Of a DNA stretch of 64,000 nucleotides, positions 30,860-42,400 are shown in pieces. The translations under genes and the position numbers were made by a program. The stretch lies in the NCBI RefSeq assembly GCF_963678635.1, contig NC_087064.1:82699847-82763846 (forward strand), written 5' to 3'. Numbering within the stretch: position 1 is the stretch's first letter; every line of letters starts with the position of its first letter. Source of the stretch: Symsagittifera roscoffensis. Its lineage: Eukaryota > Xenacoelomorpha > Acoela > Convolutidae. Below the pieces are notes generated by a model. It did no database searches. It was not told the origin of the DNA and saw only the letters and a list, made by a program, of their open reading frames with translations.

Positions 30860-32384
30860 TGAAGTTCACCTTCGGCTCCCTGCTGGGACCTCCCGAGTTC
30901 GGTTCCCCTTCTTTTGGTCCCTTCTTGCTGCCTAGTAGCCTCTCCAACCTATCCATGATAGCCTGAGTTCGCTTCTCCATCATCGCATCTATCTTTGTGT
31001 CAAGAGTCCCAAGAGACTGCTCTTGCTGACTTCTTAACTTCTCCATGTCGTCTCTTAAGCGTAACTCTCTCTGTTCCGCTTCTCTTGTCATTCGAGACAA
31101 GTTCTTCGCTATGTGCTCGTCCGTTCTTTCCTTCAAGCGTTTTTTGCTCCTACCAACTTCTTGTCTATTGCGGTTTATTTCTTCCCGCCGACTTTCTCTT
31201 TCAATGTGAACTGCTCTTTCTAGTTCACTCATTCTTATGGACATCTGTTCATTTTGTTCTCCTATACTGCCCACTATGTTTTTCAAGGCTTCTTCTAATG
31301 CTGCCCCGTTATCCACTAGTGGCGTCACTAGTGGCGGTGTCACCCTGTCGATCCCAGGTAGCTTCGTGCTGGTCGAGATTCGGGCTTTGATTCTCTGCCT
31401 CGACGTCTTTTCATTATCCACTTCAGGATCCGCCAATGCATTGCCTAGCCCCTTGTTTCTACTCTCCCCAGTTCGCGTCTCTGAATTTGTCATACTCGCA
31501 AAGCCTCTCGACTGGCCTGGTGTGTTTGCGTCTTTGCTTATCGTTCTCACCACACCAAATTTGTCCATGGTTCCAGTCTCTCTTTCGACGTATGCCTCAT
31601 TCTCCTGGGTCGAACTATTAAGGCTGACTTGAGATCCAAAGTCCACTTGCTCGTCTTCGTCCTCTTCTTCCTCCTGGGATTCACCTTCATTTCCTGTGCC
31701 CACTCCCATGGTGAATGGAAAGATGTTTCCGAAAGTGTTCTTCATTCTTTCTGAGAACGATGAGGACGTCGTTTGTTTCTCAGTCCCGCCTGCCATCATG
31801 GTGTTGTCTGTTGGAGATCTTTTAGTTGCCACTATTTCAGTAGAGATGTCGGACAGTTCCGACGTGTCCTCTCGGCCCAGTGTCCCAGTGGAAGTGGCAA
31901 AATCTTGGCCTTGTTCTACCGGAGTAGATTCACTCGCCAGCCTTCTGTCTCTCCCCTCCGGTCCATGTATTTCCTGGTTCTCATTCATGGCCTGGTCCGT
32001 ATGGACCTCCACTTCTAGCATAGCTTCTCGCTCTTCTGAGGACTTCTGACTCCTAGTTTCAACCATTCTGCCTGAAACCGTCCCCCCTTTGTCGGTCCGG
32101 GCTCGTGTGATCCGTTCCACAAAAGGGTCGGTCATTGCTCTTCTTTGCTTTTTAGATATGAATTTCATAGAGCTATTACCTCGTTTAGATATCCTTGACT
32201 TGTCTAGACTCATTCTCAATTTGTCACTTCTTAATGCCTCTACACTCAATTCGATTGCTAGTGACCTTCGAGTTTCACTATCGACAATAATAACAAAACA
32301 CAATAAATTCCAAAAATTTCTATTAAGTAGTGACCACGAATCCCTGTATGTTATCAGAGTACAGCTTGTATATAATTTATTCAC
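30774..32384 (-). pseudogene. Copy A Gag N-terminal half, coiled-coil rich
   Basis: A 536-codon open stretch. The true start is probably one of the internal ATGs, because the first 60 residues look like read-through of the leader. It contains polar, acidic, Ser/Thr-rich segments, a long charged coiled coil near residues 360-480 and a basic RRRTYRSTRGRG end. It corresponds to the N-terminal 350 residues of copy B Gag. It overlaps the next frame by 86 bases, indicating a frameshift. Confidence 0.75.
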
Positions 32385-34770
32385 ACTAGCCGATTATCGG
32401 TCGTAAGATTTGACAACTAGCACAAAATGATGATACAGTCTATTTAAAAGATAGTGTACTCACTACCCAATCAAGCACAAACTATGTTGATTTAAAATCA
32501 AAAAATAACAGAATAAGAATATTTCTATGAAAAACGTATGTGTATTGTACTTTTAGTTGGTCGCAGTACAAAAGTCGAACTTGTATTTTAACGAAAAAGC
32601 TTTCCCTGCTTGGTGCTGCACCAAACAGACAAAACATTGAAGGCAGTAATTTTCTCAAGTGGACGTCTATTGCACCCACCGAGTACTGTGTTACCTATCT
32701 GCCTTCGGACTGCCAGAGCTAGACCTAGTAAAATCCTCAGGGCAGTCAATTTTTGCAAAAACGTATTGGGTTTCAATCCACACCAATGAGTTATACTCTT
32801 TTTTAATTTAGACTTATTGTCGCGAATATCCGAGTTCGGTCTTGTTTTGTTTTGGTCTGGTCTTTATTGAAAGTCAAGTTACCAGTGCAGTCACTGATTC
32901 CTAGCCTGTCTGTTAATAACCTAATATCTCTCACTATAATCTTTTCTTCTGTATATTTAAGTCCTTTAATAAAATAATACCCTCCGGGTTGACAAAAAAC
33001 AGTACCCCTCCGGATAGGTTCTCCGATGCTATTATGCTGTTTGAATTAACAAGGAAGGGTATGTGATCCTTTCCTAGACCCTTCCGGATTGAAGTTAAGC
33101 CTCTTATTTGACAATTCACGCTAACGGTGCCTAACTTCGGCTCGATTAAGGTTTTCTTGTGCCTTTAGCCTTCCCTTTTCGTCTAGAACAGCCTAAAATT
33201 ACTTTATTCAACCGCTATCACCTTTTGGTAGGGGTGTAAGGGCTTTCCTAAAAAAAATTATAAAACGTGAAGGGTCTACCCTCCCAAATTGGTGACTTTG
33301 CTAAAAACAATCTCAAAAAATTTTCACGCTTACTTTTTCGAATAATTCTTGTTCCTACTAGTAAGGTCTGCTGATTTCTGATCTAATGGTATCAAGATTA
33401 ACTGGACCTGTCCAGTCGTTCAAAAGTTATTAACCAAAACGTCATTCTTCCAAACTCAAAAATTTTCTCTCTTATAGGTTTCGCTTAACTTTTTTCGCAA
33501 TTCCGTTCTTTTCGACCTAAAAATTATTGTTCCGAGCCTAAAAAGCCTATATTGTTCTAGTTCAATGCAAAAAACCCGATCTCAAACGCTTTAGTTGAAA
33601 AAATTCTTGAAAAACTATGCGATTTGGACCCCTCCGGATTGATGAATCCACTGAATCAACCACCTTAAGCTCGATTTCTCATTAACCCGGAAAGCTTTCG
33701 GGAAGCGGTTTTTAAAACATGTAGATTCACTAGTGGACGTTGTCCGAACAACTATTTTTACTGTCCTAACTCAAAAATTTCAAAAAATTTTCTGATTTTA
33801 TATTGTTTCGTATTATCAAAAATCGCGAAAATTCGGTTTTTGGTACCAAAATAGTTCCAACCACTTCCGAACTAAACTTAACCGGTTCTATCTATTATTA
33901 TAGTGCAATTACGATGTAACACACTAATTTAGCGCTTTTTTCCGTTTCAAAAATATTGATATCTCAAAAAACGCGATTGTGGGGGGATCAAAATATCGCT
34001 ATTTTGACCCTAAAAAACCGATCTGCTTTCTGTGTTTTTCACTGAAAAACGATATAGGAGTATTAATACAGGCTATATAAGTAATAATATTAGTAATACT
34101 ATACCCCTCCGGGTTTGTTTAATATCCGAATTAAGGTGCTTAACTCGGATATTCGCAGTTCGGTGAAGGGTCACTACAGTGCAGCACTGTCGAGCACCCC
34201 ACAGATTACTATTTTTTTTTGTACCAAAAGGGATACAAAACTTGTTAACGATAACAAACAGTCGATTGCTGTTGTCGATGAGCCCCTTCTTGTTGCTCCT
34301 TGTACTGCTTGCCGGATCAGTCGTCTCCCAAGGCCCTTCCTAATTGAGCGCAAATCAGCAGACCCTTCCGGATTGAGCGCAATTTATCATTAACGTGCTT
34401 AAATGCTCAAATAACCCTACAGTACAAGCCTCACAAACGGGCCACAAAATTGATCGTAACAATTCTGACTGATATAAGTGCCTGTAACAACAATATATCT
34501 ATCAACAACAAACGGGGGTGTCGGATCACATCTTGTCTGGGGGGGGGGGGGGGGGGGGGTGATTTCTACTGATTTTATATATATATATTTTTTTTTTGGT
34601 TTTTTCGGTTATTTTTTTTATGTTTTTTGTTTTGCTTGGTTACTATACTCTTTTTTGTATGGTTTCTTGTATATCTTTAAGTGTTTTTGGTCACAGACCA
34701 CTCAGGGAACGAGGGGATGGCCGATCCCCCCACCCTTCCTGGTTCGTGAATTTTCGGTCTTAACTAGGTT
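32385..34770 (-). other. Copy A leader (downstream portion), non-coding
   Basis: No supported gene in about 2.4 kb. It contains at least seven copies of an ACCCYTCCGGATTGA-like motif (near 32978, 33003, 33078, 33628, 34102, 34333, 34362). It also has a 21-G run (34539-34559) followed by a TA/T-rich tract. The part next to copy B aligns with the copy B leader around 55880-55940 (CAGGAAG and GTTCGG segments), which places it just inside the copy A 5' LTR. Confidence 0.7.
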
Positions 34771-35654
34771 TGTAACATTCGTCTACTGCAGTCACACATG
34801 AGGCTTAAGAAAAATAGGCCCTATAACCACTGGCTCAAGGGTCAGGGACACCATCTCTTGTGTTTTTCTACCTCAAGAACGGTCGGAGCCAGTTCGGTTC
34901 GTTTGTGACATGAGACTACGACCCGTTACAGCTTAAAGGCTACTACTAAAATATCCCCCCACTCTAGAATTAGAAACGTCCCCATACTTAGGTCTCTAGA
35001 TACCCAAAATACATGAACGCCGTTAAAAACCGGGTTGGAACAATCCGTTAAGTTACTTTTTATTAGACAGTGTAACTTTGATCCATTTCAGATGGATCAA
35101 CCCAAAACTCGCCTTACCTCAACATAACATTTATAAAACACACTCTAGAAATTTAAATTAGTACTCACATTGTAGCACACTCAAGAAGGGGAAGTACTTC
35201 AGTCGGTAATTAACTCAAGAATTAAATAATGTAACTAAATGAGTTTTAATGTTTATCAGTTTCAATAACGAGGACAAGTCTTAACTCTAGGATATAGTTT
35301 CTCGTGAACCATTGGGACACTCAAGTTGTCCACCTTTCCGTCGAAGGTTCACTCTGGTCCAGCTCAAATAATCGTTCTCTCGGGAATACTCTGTCTTCTA
35401 TTTCAGATGGGACAGCTCTACTCTTGTTCACTATGATGGAAATTGCGAATAGCAATTTCCTACCGATTTCTCTTGCAACTTTCCCGCGTTTTTCACTCGA
35501 ACGTTCTGACTTCTCTTTTCTGATCTCCAGTTATCGCGAGAAAATCGTGCATGACAGGTTCCATTCGAAATTTAGAAAAACTAAATTTCACTCCAAAATC
35601 AAGTGTTTTTTGCTTCTCTCAAGGTCAAACTTCCGAATATGACCGACTGGCACA
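34771..35654 (-). repeat. 3' LTR of copy B
   Basis: 884 bp. On the minus strand it runs TGTGCCAGTC to GAATGTTACA, i.e. TG...CA ends. Nearly identical to 56094-56977. A 112-codon plus-strand frame inside is present in both LTRs and is not considered a gene. Confidence 0.95.
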
Positions 35655-35668
35655 TACTCCCCGGACTC
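35655..35668 (-). promoter_or_regulatory. Polypurine tract of copy B
   Basis: On the minus strand AGTCCGGGGAGTA lies directly next to the 3' LTR start (TGTGCC). Position and purine richness fit the plus-strand primer site of LTR retroelements. The same core recurs inside both elements. Confidence 0.6.
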
Positions 35669-36083
35669 GAGATCGATGTCCTCATCGCGTGCTGTCTTCT
35701 GCCAGTGAGTCCCAGAAAACCGAGTGTTACTCAAGATACAGTGCCAGTGGTCATTTACAGAAGTTTGCAGCAGACTTAAGCTTATCTACACCCCAAAATT
35801 CACAGCCATGTAAAATTTTCACACTATCGCTAAACAGCAATCAAAATCTGCACACACCTGCACCCTTGAATTTTTGCTTTCCAAGCCAATCATTTAAAAT
35901 TTCTTTTGTCCTATTCAATCAGGAAATTGTCATGCAGCATTTTGATTTATATAATAATTATAGTATATTAATAACAATATTTGCTTTGTTAAAACTTCTT
36001 TTTCGTGAATCCAAGTTTCACCCGGATCCACGCTCAAGCCCCCTTTCCCCTCTCAAGACTCAAGATCCATACGAGCCACCCAC
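35669..36083 (-). other. Copy B 3' untranslated region
   Basis: About 415 bp between ORF5 and the polypurine tract. No gene. It is AT-rich in the middle (35940-36000). Confidence 0.5.
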
Positions 36084-36386
36084 TCATCTCGCACTCTTCG
36101 CCTTGGAGGTACTACACCCTGAAGTACTAGATACGGCAAACTGTCTCAACAGCTCCTCTTCATCATCGGAGCTAATCACAATCTCCTCCCAAGCCTTCAG
36201 CTGCTCGTAGGATCGCATCCATTCTCTTTGCTCTTGCAACCTCTTTGCTTGGTTGGGTAGTGCCTTCACCCTAGATTCCCGGTTCAAACAAAAGGAGTTG
36301 TGCAGGCTCAAGCTCACGTTCTTCGCCAGGTCCTCCTCTAGTATCGATTCCCTCGCCTTGGTAATGTCTCTAGACATTTTACCCAC
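36084..36386 (-). CDS. Copy B ORF5: small acidic protein
   Basis: About 97 codons from the ATG at 36377. It begins almost immediately after the ORF4 stop (36393). It has a charged helical centre (KRLQEQREWMRSYEQLKAWEE) followed by IVISSDDEEEL, a hydrophobic-then-acidic motif resembling a SUMO-interaction motif, and a Ser/Thr-rich basic tail. No family is recognised. The tight spacing suggests co-expression with ORF4. Confidence 0.45.
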   Translation of the reverse strand: MGKMSRDITKARESILEEDLAKNVSLSLHNSFCLNRESRVKALPNQAKRLQEQREWMRSYEQLKAWEEIVISSDDEEELLRQFAVSSTSGCSTSKAKSAR

Positions 36387-36392
36387 TCTCTT

Positions 36393-39128
36393 CTATCCTG
36401 TCGTGATTGCATTACGATGGGTTAACAGGGGTCTCTTGAAAGCTTCCGGCCCAATCTCGGCCTGGAACTGTCGATACTCCTTTTGATGTTTTCTCATGTG
36501 ATCTTTCGTTGTCATGTACAACCAGGACGTCAGCGTCGCCCGAAACCATGGGAAGTACCTCAAACGGCTCCAGACATGTCTGACTTCCGTTGGTATGGCG
36601 AATACCTTGCACGCAGTCTCAAACAACTCGAGTGTCCTACTGTAGTCTATCGCGTATATTGACTCTGCCGTTGGCGTTCCCGCTTCCCGATACTTCGTTA
36701 TATTCTCTTCTATCCATCTCAGAGCCAAGATCGTACTCACTACCAAGATCGTCACCTTCTGTCGGTGATCCGGTAGTCCGATCGACCGGATTTCTTCCAT
36801 ATCCCACACCAGGCAAAGGTTCTTGTGATCAGGATACCACACCGTTTGCGCTAAACAGTGGCATGGGCATTCTCCATGGGTGATTTCAATGCTCCTGAGG
36901 TTACGCTCCCCCGAGGCTTCCAAGAGAGGCTCAAGCTCCATCATTTTCTCATGCATCGTGTCGTTATCTTCCAGGTTTGGAGCACTTCCCACAGGTTTTC
37001 CGATCACGTTTTGTCTCTCGTGATCGCTTGTGTTCTCTCTCTCCAACTTCAAAAGTTCTTCTCCCCAGATTTCATTCAAGTCATCTCTCAATTCTTTTGG
37101 TACTGTCCCTCTGATTTTTCTCAACAACTTGTGCGAGTGATGCGATATCCGAGCCAACCTCACGCACTTGGGCACTGAGAAGGCCTTGTCCACCAGTACT
37201 CTCTGGCTGGATGCTTCCACCATCACCATGTGCAGTGGGTAGTGACTTCCGCACAAGTTGGCCATCATTGACCCTATCAGCGATTTCGCGTTCAATGGCA
37301 AGCCATAAGCTTCGCTCATGGGAAATCCCATTTCCGCCTCGAGACCAACCTTCCAGCTCCGGATGTGTTTTTGAGTCACCTGCAACACCCCGGGCCATGA
37401 TTCTACGCTCAACGCCGTCACTAAATGATGTTCAGATTCTAGTCTTTCCAGTGACTGCAGACTACATATTCTCGAGAAGAATCCGAGAGCTGTCGCTATA
37501 TTCACCGTGGTTCTCGCGTAACACTCCGCTACTATTTGCACTTCACTTTTCTCCCTTTCTGTTATGTCTTCGAACCAAGTGACCAGGTCTTCTTTTTGAA
37601 ATGACAGTATTCTAACGCATGACCGTCCATCGCAGGTGTGCTCTCCGTTTCCACACATCGAATCCAGACAGCTACCCGGCTCCAATTTCTTTGCTGACCC
37701 GGGATTACTAGTCTTTTCGCCTGGCTCTTGCATCTGAGGTGAAATTAGCTTATGCAGCACACTCAAGTTTGCCAGATCTTCATCTTCCGTTGGTGCTAAC
37801 CTCACTCGCTCGGTGGTTTCTTCGATCAGACTCGCGTGGGGATGTGGACACCAGGAGGGTCTTAATAGCTTCCATACCACTCCCAAGTTCGTGGTTAACA
37901 AGCCATTTCCATCGCCCATGTTCACTTCAACTCTCTTGTTTGAATGCGGTATGCTCACCACCTCTGGTGTTTTCTCAAGAATCAGGCACAGGCTCGGCCC
38001 CTCTTTTTCCACCGCGTCTATTTCCATCATTCTTTCTGTCCAAAACTTCAGTAGCTCCGCTACCTCATGGTTCCTGTGGGCGCCTCCAGCTTCCGAGTCT
38101 AAGAAGGGGTTGTAGGCCATTCCCATCACTCCAGACACATATTGGTATTCCCCCTTCTCGCTGATTCTCGAGTACTGCTCTGACGAGGCCAGGTTACGGT
38201 GAACATCATGTTCTTCTTCGAACTTCTTATTATAAAACCTCCGTACCTCGTCTAGCTTCCTATGGTTCTCTAGGGATAGTCTGGAACCCTCTTCCTTTTC
38301 TATTCCTGTGCTCTGATACACGTTCAAGATGACCGTTGAGACTCTTTTTTCCATGGTTTTGCTTACGCTTGCTCTCTGTTGGCATGCCAGGATGGTGCTA
38401 TCAGACATCATCGACATTATCCATCTCAAGAAACACGTGGCATCCTTTCTTCTGGCCAGGCTCAAGCCTGAGTTGTCCCTGGCTACGTGTTGCATCAGTG
38501 CCTGATACACATCTAGCTTCTTGCTTCCCAACTTCAGCCTGTCATACGAGGTCAGTGTTTCCAACTCTATCCCCACCAGACTCCAGGTGAACATTAATTG
38601 TCCTGCAGTTCTAACGAAGGGATTCGCCATTAATGGTGGTGCTGATGAGGGTGTCCTCATTGCTTCTTCAAAATGATCCTTCAACAAACTCTGCCAGGAC
38701 CTCTTCAGATGATTTGCCATTTCTATTCTATTAACCTCGGCCTTTTGCTGGGTGGCCCAATTGCGTCGCTTGCGAGCTACTCCACTGTCCAACTTCTTCC
38801 AGCAGTCCTCCATTTCTTTCAATGTTTCAAGGGCCACCCACCACGTCCGGGAGGTGTTCCTCGTCTTGTTCCTTTCCAATGGATCACTTGTCACTCGCTT
38901 GCCCGTGGCCTGGTGTGCCTTCGAGATCCATTCTTTGCCGACATCTACTTCCCATGTCTGTCCGTTCGTTGAACCTCTCTTCACGTTTATCTTCTGAGGC
39001 TTGAAGTCTTCCTCCGATGTGGAAACCTCTATTTCCCTCTCTACTTCAAGTGGTCTTCTGAGCTCCGAGCTGCTCTTGTATGCCGCCGTCTTGCATCGAG
39101 CCAAAACCATGGGCGCCGTCTCTCTCAA
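36393..39128 (-). CDS. Copy B ORF4: unrecognised 911-codon protein
   Basis: A single open frame with the first ATG at 39110 (MVLARCKTAAYKSS). The N-terminal 100 residues are polar and basic. The rest looks globular, with many Trp and Cys residues. There are Cys-rich patches (SCLDSMCGNGEHTCDGRSC; HGECPCHCLAQT) that could bind metal, and a hydrophobic strand or helix (VTILVVSTILALRWIEE). There is no signal peptide, fusion peptide or clear transmembrane anchor, so it does not look like an envelope glycoprotein. It is in the same phase as ORF3 but separated from it by several stops. Only copy B shows it in this window. Confidence 0.7.
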   Translation of the reverse strand: MRETAPMVLARCKTAAYKSSSELRRPLEVEREIEVSTSEEDFKPQKINVKRGSTNGQTWEVDVGKEWISKAHQATGKRVTSDPLERNKTRNTSRTWWVALETLKEMEDCWKKLDSGVARKRRNWATQQKAEVNRIEMANHLKRSWQSLLKDHFEEAMRTPSSAPPLMANPFVRTAGQLMFTWSLVGIELETLTSYDRLKLGSKKLDVYQALMQHVARDNSGLSLARRKDATCFLRWIMSMMSDSTILACQQRASVSKTMEKRVSTVILNVYQSTGIEKEEGSRLSLENHRKLDEVRRFYNKKFEEEHDVHRNLASSEQYSRISEKGEYQYVSGVMGMAYNPFLDSEAGGAHRNHEVAELLKFWTERMMEIDAVEKEGPSLCLILEKTPEVVSIPHSNKRVEVNMGDGNGLLTTNLGVVWKLLRPSWCPHPHASLIEETTERVRLAPTEDEDLANLSVLHKLISPQMQEPGEKTSNPGSAKKLEPGSCLDSMCGNGEHTCDGRSCVRILSFQKEDLVTWFEDITEREKSEVQIVAECYARTTVNIATALGFFSRICSLQSLERLESEHHLVTALSVESWPGVLQVTQKHIRSWKVGLEAEMGFPMSEAYGLPLNAKSLIGSMMANLCGSHYPLHMVMVEASSQRVLVDKAFSVPKCVRLARISHHSHKLLRKIRGTVPKELRDDLNEIWGEELLKLERENTSDHERQNVIGKPVGSAPNLEDNDTMHEKMMELEPLLEASGERNLRSIEITHGECPCHCLAQTVWYPDHKNLCLVWDMEEIRSIGLPDHRQKVTILVVSTILALRWIEENITKYREAGTPTAESIYAIDYSRTLELFETACKVFAIPTEVRHVWSRLRYFPWFRATLTSWLYMTTKDHMRKHQKEYRQFQAEIGPEAFKRPLLTHRNAITTG

Positions 39129-39400
39129 TTTCCTTCCGAAACAGCATCCACTGAAGGACTACCCAATCCTTCCACTTCTCTCTTCCTCTTGCGAGTCTTC
39201 ACATCTCTACTTGAGGGTGTTGTGGCTACCATCACTGATTCGACCTCTCCATCCACTCCTTCCAACTCTTGCCTCCCCCCTGCTCGAGCCTTAAGGATAT
39301 TAGTACTTTTAATCATATTACTAGTCCCAACCTTATCCCTTTTTATATCATCAACCATTTTATCTACAGTTTTTTTGTCTCCGAGTAGAGCTGTCCTCAC
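39125..39400 (-). CDS. Copy B short bridging frame between ORF3 and ORF4
   Basis: A 91-codon frame with ATG at 39400 overlaps the last 41 bases of ORF3. It ends at 39125, a few bases inside the start of ORF4, in a third phase. The sequence is basic and polar (DVKTRKRKREVEG resembles a nuclear localisation signal). It could be an independent small gene, an exon, or evidence of programmed or accidental frameshifts joining ORF3 to ORF4. Confidence 0.35.
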   Translation of the reverse strand: MRTALLGDKKTVDKMVDDIKRDKVGTSNMIKSTNILKARAGGRQELEGVDGEVESVMVATTPSSRDVKTRKRKREVEGLGSPSVDAVSEGN

Positions 39401-42400
39401 ATTTTTCTTCTCTAGTCTTCGATCGTGAATTCCTCAGCTCTACCAGCTTGCTCAGTAGCTCTTTTCTCGCCTTCTCATCCAGGCCCGTTCCTATCAGAAG
39501 CGGTTCTCCAAATCTTACGACTGTGTCCCACAGTTCCTCCTTGAATTTGTCCAGCGTCGTCTCGCTGCCCACTTCTTGATTGAATTCTTCCAAGAACTCC
39601 TGCCAAGCATCGTCCTTCAGTGATCCCAGGAATATGTCCCTGTTCCCTTCGAAAGTGTTCTTTTCCCTTTCCTCCGAGCTCAAGAGTATCATCCCCATAT
39701 TGAAGGTCTCACTTGCCAATGGCAATTCCAGATCCTTCCGGGGGGACGGAATCAGGGGTGGTGTGGCAGTATCTGCCCAATTCTCCTCGCTCAAGTCTTT
39801 CAACAGCTCTTGAGTGGTGAGCTCCTCCCCTGATGGCCCTGGTTCAGGCGTATTCCCCACTTCCATGTCTTCACCGGCTTCACTGAGAGTTTCACCCATA
39901 CTCTCTTCTTCTGACTCATGTCTCCTTCTCTCGAGAATTTTCTTAAATCGGTCCTCGACGGGTCCACTCCTCTTGTCTCCAGGCGTGTCCACGGACAGTG
40001 GTGATGGTGTCGTAGGATCCAGCTTTTTGTATTCCGTCAGTGCTACATGCAGTTGACCTGCTGCATCTAGTTCTGTTCCCTCTTGTCTTATTTCCACCTG
40101 TTCCAAGCCATAGGGTGCCTTATATTTTCTCGTGGCAAATTTCATGTCGTCCACCAATGCGACGTGCCCCTCCATCACGATCATCCTGCCATCATCCCAT
40201 ATGGGTAACATGTTCTCAAGTCCCTCCTTCTCTAGAGTTCTCAAGACCTTCCGCACCTCATACCCTGGGGGCTGCGAACCTCTACTCTTTTTCGCTTGCG
40301 TCGTCCACGAATTTAGCTTCGTCTCGCTGGTATGGAAGTAGACCGCCGCCGTGTAGCCAATGAACAGGGGGTCCCAGCCATCAGTGAAATCCTTCTGCAT
40401 TTCCTCCGTCGTCATCCTCGCCATTATGGAGGGAACTACCAAGGGACTATTCATTCCTAAGGTCATCCTCCTGACTATTGGGAACTCAGGCATGGTGGCT
40501 GGGAGGATTTCTTTCTCCATTATGGTCTCCAGCTCCCTCTTCACCAGTGCGAAGCACTCCTTCCAGGCAGAAATTCTCAAGATTTCTCGTCCGTCCGCCG
40601 TCAATGGGTTCAAGTTCCAGAATTTGGGATACATTTCGATGGGACCCTCTCGCTTGCCTCCCATTCTACATTGCATTTGCCCCCTGAAGTTGTACACTAT
40701 TAGCTCGGCATCTTTCACCTTTCCAAAGAGTACCGTGTTGCTCATTCGCCCTCTGAGCACCTCCTGCTGACACCAATTTAACGCCGTCTCATCCAGTATA
40801 CTGATAAGACTCAAGTGCGTTACAGAGTGACGATACGTTGTCACCAGGGGGTCTGGGAACGCGTACGTCACTGCTGGACCATAAATGCAGGTCACCACCT
40901 CCTCTAGGCCCCAGATTATCCCCATTGGGTCCGACCTCATTGCCAGGCATAGGTCCGTCAGCAGAGGCATCCCTCTGTTCGTCTTCTTCCATTCTTCTCT
41001 CGAAGTTGGATTCTCATCTTCACCCGTCATGTGCCGATTTTGCATCATGAGGTATTGTACTAGCAACGTCTTCAACCCTGCGGCACACTTGTAGGAGCTG
41101 GTTTCAATGCTCGTGTGGACTCTCCCCATAGACAGAGGCTCTCCATATTCCATTAATCGATGAAACGACACCAATTCCCCATGGGTCAAGAGTACTAGTG
41201 CCAGGTACCCATCAACTCGAAGTGTCTCCACTCCCCGACTAAACATGTATGCTGGGCCCATGTTGAACAAGTATCTGGGGTAGAACAAATACAGGGCCAA
41301 GAGCAGGCTGATGGGCATGCCCAGTATCTCCTGCACGAAGGCTCCAAAGATAGTCGCCGTGGTACCGAATATTCCTGCCAAGAATTCCTTCTCCCAGCAA
41401 GGACTCAAGAACTTGAGAATCTCGTAATCCCTCCTAGTCTTTAATTCGCCTTTGGCTTGCTCTCTCCAGAACCCTCCAATCGTCACTTCATTGGCGGCGG
41501 AGACAAATCTAGCCACCGTCATGTCTCTTGTTTCGGCCAGCTCCAGTTGTTTCTCCAGAAAACTCCAGACTTGTTTCACGAGGGGTGGTGCTTCCTCCCT
41601 TGTCTTGTTCGTGGCGTTCTCCAGCCTTGGTGTCAAAAATGGCCACCAGCCATTCTCTTGAGTCAAACGATATTTCATCGATTCTAATTGCTTTTCCGTC
41701 TCGGCCACATTTCTTCTCTCGTTACTGGGACCTCTAGACTTGCTGGTGGAGTTTGTGATCTTCACATCCATACTCCGAAACCACAGGCTGGCCGTTAATT
41801 TGCTTATCGCCGGGTGATCGTCCCCGATGACTGGGCTGAACTTGAGTTGCCTGGCAAAGTTCGATATCTCTAGCAAGAGCACCTCGTCTAATACGATCAG
41901 GATGTCGGCTAGTCCATAAAAGCCCCTCAGTGCATGAGATATGTCCGCCCATGCCGCCGCCAATTCTGACTTGCGAAGCCTCAGGTTCGATGGCTCCAAC
42001 TCCCGATTGGGAGCTGCCATTAGAATCCGCCATTCATTCCCTTCTGCTATCAGGATCAAGACCGCGTACACGAACTGTAGGGCGGGTGGCATATTCGGGT
42101 ATCCAGGGGATGTGGTAAACACCACCTTCGTCTTGGACCCGAATCTCGAGACAACATTCTCTTGCACTTCATTCATCGCCGCAAACAACGCTTGAATGGC
42201 TTCCCATATCTTCCTCGATGTCGGAATTTCATCGCCCTTTAGTTGCTCAAGAAGTCCCATCGCGTGCAGGTGATCATTCATTCCTGCAAACAACAGCAGC
42301 TCAGGTTCACAGGGCATCTCCGACTTTATTGCCACCACCAGAGTTAACATCTGATTTAATTCAGCTCCTGGCAAAGAGTATATCAAAGTCTCCGGCCAGA

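Noticed and set aside
35304-35642. 112-codon frame, repeated at 56627-56965
   Set aside because: It lies inside the two copies of the LTR on the antisense strand; repetition is due to LTR identity and there is no recognisable domain.
36393-39128. ORF4 as a retroviral envelope glycoprotein
   Set aside because: No signal peptide, furin-like site, fusion peptide or C-terminal membrane anchor is visible.
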